In this document: in pieces, positions 1 through 5,502 of the stretch
Layout of the letters: each line of letters starts with the position of its first letter
Numbering within the stretch: the stretch's first letter is position 1
DNA from: Syntrophaceae bacterium UBA6112
Lineage (GTDB): Bacteria > Desulfobacterota > Syntrophia > Syntrophales > UBA5619
Direction: 5' to 3'
Length of the DNA: 9,726 nt
Assembly (NCBI GenBank): GCA_002423465.1
Contig: DIWG01000043.1
Coordinates: 1-9,726 of the forward strand
Notes under the pieces: generated by a model
What the model was told of the DNA's origin: nothing
Databases searched by the model: none
What the model saw: the letters and a program-made list of their open reading frames with translations, nothing else
Program-made: the position numbers and the translations under genes

Positions 1-12
1 GCAGGAGCATCC

Positions 13-1989
13 GTGGAATACCGTGTTCTGGCCCGAAAATGCAGGCCCCAGGTGTTTGAAGACGTCCTGGGGCAGGAGCATGTGGTCCGGACGCTGCAAA
101 ACGCGATCACCCAGAAGCGCATCGCCCACGCTTTTCTCTTCAGCGGGCCGCGCGGTGTAGGGAAAACCTCGATCGCCCGGATCCTCGCGAAGGCGATCAA
201 CTGCGAAACCGGGCCGACACCGACCCCCTGCAACCAATGCGTCCATTGCCTTGAAATCACGAATGGGAATGCGATCGACGTCCGCGAGATCGACGGCGCT
301 TCCAACAACGGGGTCGATGAGATCCGGCAGCTCCGCGAGAATGTGAAATTCGCCCCCGCCTCCTCGCGCTTCAAGATCTACATCATCGACGAGGTACACA
401 TGCTTTCGACGGCGGCGTTCAACGCCCTTCTCAAGACCCTCGAAGAGCCGCCCGCCCATGTGATCTTCATCTTCGCAACGACGGAGACCCAGAAGGTTCC
501 GGCAACGATCCTCTCCCGCTGTCAGTGTTTTGATTTCCGGCGGATCCCACTCAAGCAGATTACTGAAAATCTGAAGAATATCGCCATGTCGGACGGCATA
601 CGGATCAGCGACAACGGCCTTTCCTGGATCGCCGAGGCGGGGGATGGGAGCCTCCGCGACTCCCAGAGCATTTTTGACCAGGTGATCTCCTACGCGGGCT
701 CCGAGATCGGAGATTCGGCGGTGGAGGAGATTCTCGGCCGGTCGGACCGGCGTTTCCTCTTCTCCCTTTCCGAGGCGGTTCTCGCCCGGGACGCGGGCCA
801 TTGCCTGAAAATCATCGACGAGGCCTACTATGCCGGTCTCGACATGCGTTTTTTCTACCAGACGCTCCTCGGCCATTTTCGGAACCTGCTCTTCACGGGG
901 ATCGCCGGGAAAAAGGAGGCCCTGGTCGATCTTCCGGCGGAAGAAACAGCCAAACTGCAGAGCCAGGCGACGGGGCGGTCGACGGAAACCCTCCAGCGTT
1001 ACCTGGAGATTCTGATGGCCGAGGAGGAGAATGTCCGCCGGAGTCAGAATCCGCGCCTGAATCTGGAGGCGATCCTCTGTCGAATGGCCTTTTTGGAACC
1101 CCTGATCCCAATCGAGGCGGTCATCACCCGGATGGAGGGACTGGAGAGGCGCCTGGGGGAGAGACCGGCGCCGGGGGTCGCAGGCGGTCCTGGAGGGGGA
1201 CGTGCGGCAGAAACCCGGAGAGAGGCAACAGCCGGGCCGGAAAGCCAGAAAGTGTTCGTAAAATCAGAGATGTTGGGAAACGATGCGGCGGCCTATCCGG
1301 TGAACCATAAAATGGAGGCGCGTCGCGGTGCGGAAAGAAACGTTTCCGCCACCGGGGGGGCCGCAGGGTCTGCCGCCCGCGAGGGCAGCGAGGCGTTCCC
1401 GGCGGGAGGCCGGAACGCTGCGCCTCCGGGCGCCGGTGACATGGCCTCCACAGCCGCAGCGGAAGAGCGCGCACCCTACCGCAGCGGCAGCGGGAGGCCG
1501 GAAAAGGACTGGCAGGGATACAGGGCGTTCGTCAAGCGTCAGGATCCGGCCCTCTCCGCCAAGATCGATTCGGGGATCTGCCTTGCCTGCGAAGAGGGTT
1601 GTCTCCGGATCGGTTTTGAAAAGGGCTACCTATTTTTCGACGACGTCGTCGGCCGCAAGGATGTTCTTGCCGAACACGGCCGGCTGTTTTTCGGGCGGGA
1701 AACAACCCTGGAAATTGAAACCATCCTCCCCGTGAATGGTGGAGCGGCTGCTTCGCCCAACGGAAATGGAAACGGCCGGGCGGCAAAAAACCACCGCATC
1801 CAGGAGATCCGACGGGGGGCCCTCTCCCACCCGCTCGTCCGGAAAATCCTCGACGCCTTTCCCGGAGCGGAGGTGCGGGATGTGAGGGTGATCGAGACTC
1901 CCGCGCCGGCGGTCGCCGCGACACCCTTCGTTGTGCCGCAACCGGATGCGGAGGATATCTCCCCCAACCCGCCCCCGCCGGAAGATTGA
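13..1989 (+). CDS. dnaX: DNA polymerase III subunit gamma/tau
   Basis: Clamp-loader ATPase of the replicative polymerase: with delta and delta' it loads the beta sliding clamp, and its tau tail tethers polymerase cores. The 658-residue product shows, in order, a Walker A loop GPRGVGKT (about 45-52), the zinc-binding cysteines C64, C73, C76 and C79, a Walker B DEVH (126-129), the SRC arginine-finger motif (168-170) and a sensor-2 region GSLRDSQS (212-219). The clamp-loader domains end near residue 370. A Gly/Ala/Pro-rich linker follows (about 380-495), then a folded-looking tau tail (about 495-580) and a second low-complexity end. The GTG start is chosen because AGGAG lies five bases upstream (3-7) and the N-terminus matches the family. 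The usual RKYRP reads RKCRP here. It heads the dnaX-ybaB-recR cluster. The promoter lies outside the window. Identity is secure; whether a short gamma form is made is unknown. Confidence 0.98.
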   Translation: MEYRVLARKCRPQVFEDVLGQEHVVRTLQNAITQKRIAHAFLFSGPRGVGKTSIARILAKAINCETGPTPTPCNQCVHCLEITNGNAIDVREIDGASNNGVDEIRQLRENVKFAPASSRFKIYIIDEVHMLSTAAFNALLKTLEEPPAHVIFIFATTETQKVPATILSRCQCFDFRRIPLKQITENLKNIAMSDGIRISDNGLSWIAEAGDGSLRDSQSIFDQVISYAGSEIGDSAVEEILGRSDRRFLFSLSEAVLARDAGHCLKIIDEAYYAGLDMRFFYQTLLGHFRNLLFTGIAGKKEALVDLPAEETAKLQSQATGRSTETLQRYLEILMAEEENVRRSQNPRLNLEAILCRMAFLEPLIPIEAVITRMEGLERRLGERPAPGVAGGPGGGRAAETRREATAGPESQKVFVKSEMLGNDAAAYPVNHKMEARRGAERNVSATGGAAGSAAREGSEAFPAGGRNAAPPGAGDMASTAAAEERAPYRSGSGRPEKDWQGYRAFVKRQDPALSAKIDSGICLACEEGCLRIGFEKGYLFFDDVVGRKDVLAEHGRLFFGRETTLEIETILPVNGGAAASPNGNGNGRAAKNHRIQEIRRGALSHPLVRKILDAFPGAEVRDVRVIETPAPAVAATPFVVPQPDAEDISPNPPPPED

Positions 1990-1998
1990 AAATATGAT

Positions 1999-2024
1999 GG
2001 GGTCAGGTCCAGGGTCTTGAAAAC
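1999..2024 (+). repeat. Degenerate fragment of the GGGGTCAGGTCTT palindrome family
   Basis: Just after the dnaX stop, 1999-2009 reads GGGGTCAGGTC, identical to the outer 11 bases of the complete palindrome at 2032. It is followed at 2012-2019 by GGGTCTTG, identical to 9676-9683 inside the second palindrome. No matching right arm follows, so this looks like a broken or partial left arm left by an earlier copy or by slippage. Short matches only, so the relation is likely but not certain. Confidence 0.55.
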
Positions 2025-2031
2025 AAACAAC

Positions 2032-2091
2032 GGGGTCAGGTCTTTAAAATTAGCGTTTTGGAGAAAACGCTAATTTTAAAGACCTGACCCC
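2032..2091. repeat. Perfect palindromic repeat (REP-like hairpin), copy 1
   Basis: The arms 2032-2059 and 2064-2091 are exact reverse complements over 28 bases and enclose a four-base GGAG loop (2060-2063). The outer part is GC-rich (GGGGTCAGGTC) and the inner part AT-rich around TTAGCG. No T tract follows, so it is a poor intrinsic terminator. It stands inside the dnaX-ybaB gap and ends six bases before the ybaB Shine-Dalgarno sequence, so in an mRNA it would form a strong hairpin that leaves the binding site free. A related copy lies at 9670-9726. The form resembles REP palindromes spread by RAYT (HUH/Y1) transposases; that assignment is inference, since no such gene is present. Confidence 0.9.
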
Positions 2092-2097
2092 AAACAT

Positions 2098-2106
2098 AAA
2101 GGAGGT
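2098..2106 (+). promoter_or_regulatory. Strong ribosome binding site of ybaB
   Basis: AAAGGAGGT is a near-perfect anti-16S match seven bases before a GTG codon at 2114. It decides the start of ybaB, fixing GTG rather than a later ATG. It lies six bases after the end of the long hairpin, so it remains single-stranded when the hairpin folds. Confidence 0.85.
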
Positions 2107-2113
2107 AGCATCG

Positions 2114-2425
2114 GTGCAGAATTTCGGGAACATCATGAAACAGGCAAAAAAGATGCAGGAGCGGATGGTGCAGCTCCAGGATGAGCTGGCGGCAAAAACG
2201 GTCGAAGCGACTGCGGGCGGCGGGATGGTCTCTGTCACCGTCAACGGCAAATTCGAACTCCTCTCTCTGAAAATCGAAAAGGAGGTTGTCAATCCGGACG
2301 ATGTTGAAATGCTGCAAGACCTGGTCGTCGCGGCGGTGAACGAGGGGGTTCGCAAGGCTCAGGAGATGGCCTCTGCGGAGATGGGAAAAATCACGGGCGG
2401 GATGCAGATCCCCGGCTTGATGTAG
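2114..2425 (+). CDS. ybaB: YbaB/EbfC-family nucleoid-associated protein
   Basis: Small DNA-binding protein of the YbaB/EbfC family, usually a dimer that coats the nucleoid and is almost always encoded between dnaX and recR. The 103-residue length is normal. An N-terminal helix rich in Lys, Gln and Met (FGNIMKQAKKMQERM, about 4-18) leads into the GGGMVSVTVNGKFEL strand region (about 36-49), the most recognisable part of the family, followed by a C-terminal helix and a Gly/Met-rich end (GGMQIPGLM). The GTG start is set by a strong Shine-Dalgarno at 2098-2106. The stop overlaps the recR ribosome binding site, implying translational coupling. Exact cellular role is not settled for the family; links to RecR-dependent recombination are suggested by gene order only. 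Confidence 0.95.
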   Translation: MQNFGNIMKQAKKMQERMVQLQDELAAKTVEATAGGGMVSVTVNGKFELLSLKIEKEVVNPDDVEMLQDLVVAAVNEGVRKAQEMASAEMGKITGGMQIPGLM

Positions 2426-2433
2426 GAGGCGCC

Positions 2434-3033
2434 ATGTCAGGTTACGCCCTTCCAATCCAGCGCCTGATCAAGGAGTTTTCAAGATTTCCCGGCATCGGAG
2501 AGAAGACGGCGGCGCGCCTGGCAAACCACGTTCTCCATGTCTCCGCGGAGGACGCGCGTCGACTCGCCGAGAGCATTCTCGACGTGAAGCATAAGATCCG
2601 CCTCTGTTCCGTCTGCTACAACCTCGCCGAGGGAGAACTCTGCGAGGTCTGCGCCGATCCGGCGCGGAACCGGGGGCTCATCTGTGTTGTCGAGGAGCCT
2701 GATTCGCTGATCGCGCTGGAGACAAGCGGGGGGTACCGTGGTGTCTACCATGTTCTCCATGGCGCGCTTGCCCCGTTGGACGGGATCGGTCCGGAACAGC
2801 TCCGACTCCGCGAACTCCTCGACCGAATCGCGGATCATCCGGTCGAAGAGGTGATCGTCGCGACAAACCCGAGCGTCCCCGGAGAGACGACAGCCCTGTT
2901 GCTCTCGAAGCTTCTGAAGGAACACGGCGTGAAGGTCACGCGGATCGCCCTCGGCGTCCCCGTAGGCGGAGACCTCAAGTACACGGACCGGATGACGCTT
3001 GCCAAGTGCATTGAATTCCGCCGTAGCGTGTGA
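2434..3033 (+). CDS. recR: Recombination mediator protein RecR
   Basis: RecR works with RecO (and RecF) to load RecA on SSB-coated single-stranded DNA in gap repair. The 199-residue length is typical. Visible parts: an N-terminal helix-hairpin-helix (FSRFPGIGEKTAARLA, about 15-30), a C4 zinc finger (C58, C61, C70, C73), a Toprim domain (about 81-175, with CVVEEP near its start and ATNPSVPGE at 143-151), and the conserved tail with GVPVGGDLKYTD (174-185) for ring assembly. The ATG at 2434 has AGGAGG at 2424-2429, overlapping the ybaB stop codon; the gap to ybaB is eight bases. It is the last gene of the dnaX cluster. All key residues are present, with no sign of damage. Confidence 0.98.
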   Translation: MSGYALPIQRLIKEFSRFPGIGEKTAARLANHVLHVSAEDARRLAESILDVKHKIRLCSVCYNLAEGELCEVCADPARNRGLICVVEEPDSLIALETSGGYRGVYHVLHGALAPLDGIGPEQLRLRELLDRIADHPVEEVIVATNPSVPGETTALLLSKLLKEHGVKVTRIALGVPVGGDLKYTDRMTLAKCIEFRRSV

Positions 3034-3062
3034 GGGGGGGCGACCTCCGAATGTGTTTATTG

Positions 3063-3093
3063 CCGTGCTGATCAAGCACGGATGTGCCTTTTT
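3063..3093 (+). terminator. Possible terminator after recR
   Basis: CCGTGCT (3063-3069) pairs exactly with AGCACGG (3075-3081) around a GATCA loop. A second small stem, TGTGC/GCACA (3083-3087 with 3095-3099), holds a run of five T in its loop (3089-3093). It is 30 bases after the recR stop, where a terminator is expected. The T run is not directly after the first stem, so termination efficiency is doubtful. Confidence 0.4.
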
Positions 3094-3309
3094 AGCACAC
3101 CTTATGGCATATTTTTACTGCGGCCTTTTCCGGCCACCACAGCGCCTTTTCCGTGCGCGAATCGAACTTCTTCCGGTCATTGCGTTTCCTGAGCCGACAG
3201 GACCGACCGCTTCCTGAAATCAAAGAACAGGTTCATAACATTTTGTTTTACATAATATTATCGTTCAAGAGCTATTTATGCATCGTGAATTCTAAAGTTT
3301 TTCCGGAAA

Positions 3310-3325
3310 TGGCATTTAATTTGCT
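3310..3325 (+). promoter_or_regulatory. Candidate sigma-54 (-24/-12) promoter
   Basis: The 16 bases TGGCATTTAATTTGCT fit the sigma-54 consensus TGGCAC-G-N4-TTGCW at every defined position except the sixth and seventh. The invariant GG (3311-3312) and GC (3323-3324) are separated by exactly ten bases. The predicted start would be near 3336, about 125 bases before porG, on the same strand. A sigma-54 promoter would need an enhancer-binding activator bound upstream; an inverted CAGGA/TCCTG pair at 3198-3216 is at a plausible distance but is only suggestive. Confidence 0.55.
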
Positions 3326-3345
3326 TTTCAATCGAGCATTTGTAA

Positions 3346-3376
3346 CGCTGAGGGAGCTTTCTCAGGCGCTTTTCTT
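3346..3376 (+). terminator. Terminator-like hairpin in the por leader
   Basis: CTGAG (3348-3352) pairs with CTCAG (3361-3365), and the stem can extend by CG/CG across a one-base bulge. CTTTTCTT follows. It lies between the sigma-54-like and sigma-70-like promoters, so it could stop read-through from upstream or act as a leader structure. The stem is short and the T run interrupted. Confidence 0.3.
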
Positions 3377-3386
3377 CAAATAGTAT

Positions 3387-3415
3387 TTGACAGCAAATGT
3401 CGAATAAGATAAAAA
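3387..3415 (+). promoter_or_regulatory. Candidate sigma-70-type promoter with overlapping inverted repeat
   Basis: A perfect -35 TTGACA (3387-3392) is followed after 17 bases by TAAAAA (3410-3415), four of six matches to the -10 consensus. The -35 sits in an inverted repeat, ATTTGACA (3385-3392) and TGTCGAAT (3398-3405), with seven of eight positions complementary around GCAAA, which could be a repressor or redox-regulator operator. It lies about 45 bases before porG. The weak -10 lowers confidence. Confidence 0.5.
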
Positions 3416-3460
3416 GTACACCATTTTCAAAAAAGCCAATCACTACGGGAGATTTGACGA

Positions 3461-4009
3461 ATGTTAGAAATCAGATGGCACGGAAGAGGCGGTCAGGGAG
3501 CGGTCACATCGGTGGAACTGCTTGCTTTGTCCGCCATCGAAGAGGGGAAGTATGCGCAGGGGTTCCCGAGCTTCGGACCGGAGAGGCGGGGGGCGCCGGT
3601 CACGGCATTCAACCGGGTCGACGACAAGCAGATCAAGATCCGCTCGGGCATCTATCATCCGGACCTGGTCGTCGTTCTCGATGAGAGCCTCGTGGGCCTG
3701 GTCGACGTGGCCGAGGGGTTGAAACCGACAGGGATCCTGCTGGTCAACACAACGAAAAGCCTGGCTGAACTCAAGAAGAATATCCGTTTCGAGGGCAAGA
3801 TCGCGACCTGTGACGCCACGGGGATCGCCTGGAAGGAGTTGGGCGTGCCCATCACAAACACGACCATGCTGGGCGCCCTGGTCAAACTGACGGGTGCCGT
3901 GAAAATCGAGTCCCTGGATGGTCCCATCAAGGAAAGATTCGGCCGGATCGCACCAAAGAACCAGGCAGCCGCGAAGCGGGCATTCGCCGAGGTCAAGATC
4001 ATCAACTAA
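3461..4009 (+). CDS. porG: Pyruvate (2-oxoacid):ferredoxin oxidoreductase, gamma subunit
   Basis: Gamma subunit of the four-subunit POR/VOR family, the cytoplasmic enzyme that converts a 2-oxoacid plus CoA to acyl-CoA and CO2 and passes two electrons to iron-sulfur clusters. The 182-residue product opens with the family signature HGRGGQGAVT (7-16), followed by the conserved FPSFGPERRGAPV block (35-47), a fold that contributes to CoA and subunit contacts. Length is normal. The ATG has GGGAG (3447-3451) nine bases upstream. First gene of a run with porD (29-base gap), porA and porB, the gamma-delta-alpha-beta order known in Thermotoga and archaea. Substrate choice between pyruvate and branched or other 2-oxoacids cannot be settled from this subunit. 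Confidence 0.93.
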   Translation: MLEIRWHGRGGQGAVTSVELLALSAIEEGKYAQGFPSFGPERRGAPVTAFNRVDDKQIKIRSGIYHPDLVVVLDESLVGLVDVAEGLKPTGILLVNTTKSLAELKKNIRFEGKIATCDATGIAWKELGVPITNTTMLGALVKLTGAVKIESLDGPIKERFGRIAPKNQAAAKRAFAEVKIIN

Positions 4010-4038
4010 AGGATCAAAATAACTCTTGAGGTATCACG

Positions 4039-4332
4039 ATGACTGAGAAAAAATGGCCAGAAACCTGGCAAGAGGTCAATCCCGGGTGTATGGTTTTCCG
4101 GCCGGGAAGCGCTTCGGAATATCACACCGGCAGCTGGCGGGCAAAGCGTCCGATCTGGGAAAATGAAAAATGCATCAAGTGCGGTGTCTGCTATATATAC
4201 TGCCCCGAGGGGTGTGTGACCGAGACGGCGGATGGATTTTTTGAGGCGAACCTGGACTACTGCAAGGGGTGCGGAATCTGCGCCCATGAATGCTGGCCGG
4301 CCGCCATCAAAATGGTCAATGAGGAGGATTAG
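4039..4332 (+). CDS. porD: Pyruvate (2-oxoacid):ferredoxin oxidoreductase, delta subunit (2x[4Fe-4S] ferredoxin)
   Basis: Delta subunit, an 8Fe ferredoxin-like protein that takes electrons from the TPP/[4Fe-4S] centre of the beta subunit and hands them to an external acceptor. The 97-residue product has the delta-specific lead-in (GSASEYHTGSWRAKRPIW, about 23-40), then two cluster motifs: C45, C48, C51, C55-Pro and C75, C78, C81, C85. The second ends CWP rather than the common CP. Extra cysteines C17 and C59 are present. The ATG has GAGG (4028-4031) seven bases upstream. The stop is three bases before porA, so translation is probably coupled. The lead-in distinguishes it from a free ferredoxin. 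Confidence 0.93.
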   Translation: MTEKKWPETWQEVNPGCMVFRPGSASEYHTGSWRAKRPIWENEKCIKCGVCYIYCPEGCVTETADGFFEANLDYCKGCGICAHECWPAAIKMVNEED

Positions 4333-4335
4333 AGG

Positions 4336-5502
4336 ATGGGCAAGAGAGTAGGAATGGAAGTGGCGATTGCGTCCGCGGAGGCGGCCGCACTCTGCAAGTT
4401 TGATGTAGCAGCCGTATATCCCATCACGCCTCAGTCCCATGTGGCCGAGCATCTGTCGGACATCGTCAACGATGGTCGGGTGGACGCCTCATTCATCACC
4501 GTGGAATCCGAACATTCCGCCCTGAGCGCCGCGATCGGGGCCGCGGGGACCGGCGCACGCGTCGTGACGGCGACGAGTTCCCAGGGACTCATCTACATGA
4601 GCGAGGTTCTGCCGATCGCTTCGGCGATGCGGCTTCCCATTGTGATGCTGATCGCCAACCGCGCGATATCGGGTCCGATCAACATCTGGAACGACCACAG
4701 CGACATCATGCCGATGCGCGACACGGGTTGGATCTCCTTCTTCGCGGAGAACGGCCAAGAGGTGGTCGACATGACCATCCAAGCCTTCAAGGTGGGCGAA
4801 GACCGGCGGGTGATGCTCCCCGTCAACATGAACATGGACGGTTTCCAGTTGACCCATATGGTCGAGCCGATCATCATGCCCGATCAGGAAGAGGTGGACC
4901 GTTTCCTGCCTCCGTATGTCCCCTACGCTGCGTTGCATCCCGACAACATCGTTTCGATGGGCACCTTGGGTCTGCCTGAGATTTATGCAGAGGCGCAGAA
5001 ATCCAAGGACGTGGCGCTCGTCAATTCCATCAAGGTCGTCAAAGAGGTCTGGAAGGAATGGGAAAAGCAGTTCGGCCGGAAGTATGAAACCATCCAGTCC
5101 TACCGGACCGAGGACGCCGATGTGGCCCTGGTCACGATGGGGTCGATGGGCGAGACGGCAGAGATTGCCGTCGATGAGCTGCGCAAGCAGGGCGTGAAGG
5201 CCGGCCTCCTGAAGATCAAGCTCTGGCGGCCCTTCCCCTTCGACGACCTGAAAAAGGCCGTCCAGGGGATTCGGGTTCTCGCCGTGACGGACCGCGCCAT
5301 CTCCTTCGGCGGCCCCGGCGGTCCCGTCTGTTCGGAGATCCGCTCCGCCCTCTACGACGAACCCAAACGCCCCGAGATCGTAAACTTCATCATCGGCCTC
5401 GGCGGCCGGGACGTCCAGGTTGAGAATTTCATGGATATAGTCCGGCGGGCAGCGAAGGGGAAACTTTCAGAACCATACGAAATTTACGGAGTGAGGGGAT
5501 AA
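4336..5502 (+). CDS. porA: Pyruvate (2-oxoacid):ferredoxin oxidoreductase, alpha subunit
   Basis: Alpha subunit carrying the pyrimidine-binding half of the thiamine-diphosphate site plus the transketolase C-terminal-like domain. In the 388-residue product, YPITPQS (28-34) and VESEH (56-60, the glutamate expected to contact the TPP aminopyrimidine) mark domain I; NIWNDHSD (116-123) follows; domain II starts near 262, with KLWRPFP (295-301) and DRAISFGGPGG (319-329). Length fits PorA/VorA. The ATG follows GAGGAGG (4321-4327) at eight bases, lying within the end of porD. Its TAA overlaps the porB ATG by one base (TAATG), a strong sign of coupled translation and 1:1 stoichiometry. Pyruvate is the likely substrate from subunit lengths and gene order, but isovalerate-type specificity remains possible. 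Confidence 0.95.
   Translation: MGKRVGMEVAIASAEAAALCKFDVAAVYPITPQSHVAEHLSDIVNDGRVDASFITVESEHSALSAAIGAAGTGARVVTATSSQGLIYMSEVLPIASAMRLPIVMLIANRAISGPINIWNDHSDIMPMRDTGWISFFAENGQEVVDMTIQAFKVGEDRRVMLPVNMNMDGFQLTHMVEPIIMPDQEEVDRFLPPYVPYAALHPDNIVSMGTLGLPEIYAEAQKSKDVALVNSIKVVKEVWKEWEKQFGRKYETIQSYRTEDADVALVTMGSMGETAEIAVDELRKQGVKAGLLKIKLWRPFPFDDLKKAVQGIRVLAVTDRAISFGGPGGPVCSEIRSALYDEPKRPEIVNFIIGLGGRDVQVENFMDIVRRAAKGKLSEPYEIYGVRG

Larger units (their letters stand above)
3034..3460. other. Non-coding region between recR and the por operon
   Basis: About 427 bases with no convincing gene. The open frames crossing it lack ribosome binding sites, recognisable products or coding-like composition. The first 200 bases keep the GC of the neighbours; from about 3235 the sequence becomes AT-rich, as expected for a control region. 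It contains candidate hairpins at 3063-3081 and 3083-3099, two small GGCC and GCGC hairpins with a shared CCTTTTCCG (3122-3158), an inverted CAGGA/TCCTG pair (3198-3216), a perfect ten-base palindrome TTTCCGGAAA (3300-3309), a sigma-54-like promoter (3310-3325), a terminator-like hairpin (3346-3376) and a sigma-70-like promoter (3387-3415). Sites of note have their own entries. Confidence 0.8.

Noticed and set aside
801..1310. 169-codon open frame overlapping dnaX in the -1 frame, ending where a gamma form might stop.
   Set aside because: No good slippery heptamer lies in the useful part of the overlap (after about 1130); the G-AAA-AAG at about 909 is inside the clamp-loader domain. The frame is best seen as a high-GC shadow.
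1783..1997. In-frame slippery heptamer A-AAA-AAC at 1785-1791 in dnaX, as for programmed -1 frameshifting.
   Set aside because: The -1 frame stays open until TGA at 1995-1997, past the normal stop, so a shift would not make a short gamma protein; it lies too near the 3' end.
2032..2091. Copy 1 hairpin read as an intrinsic terminator of dnaX.
   Set aside because: No T tract follows on the + strand; downstream is CAAACATAAAGGAGG, and ybaB-recR need transcription through it unless another promoter exists, which is not seen.
3150..3180. On the - strand, GTTCGATTC inside about 3157-3170 resembles a tRNA T-loop.
   Set aside because: The flanking bases do not form a T stem, and no acceptor stem, anticodon arm or CCA end can be placed around it.
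3153..3383. 76-codon frame in the recR-porG gap with a GTG start.
   Set aside because: No ribosome binding site, no recognisable product, and it runs through the sigma-54-like site and AT-rich control region.
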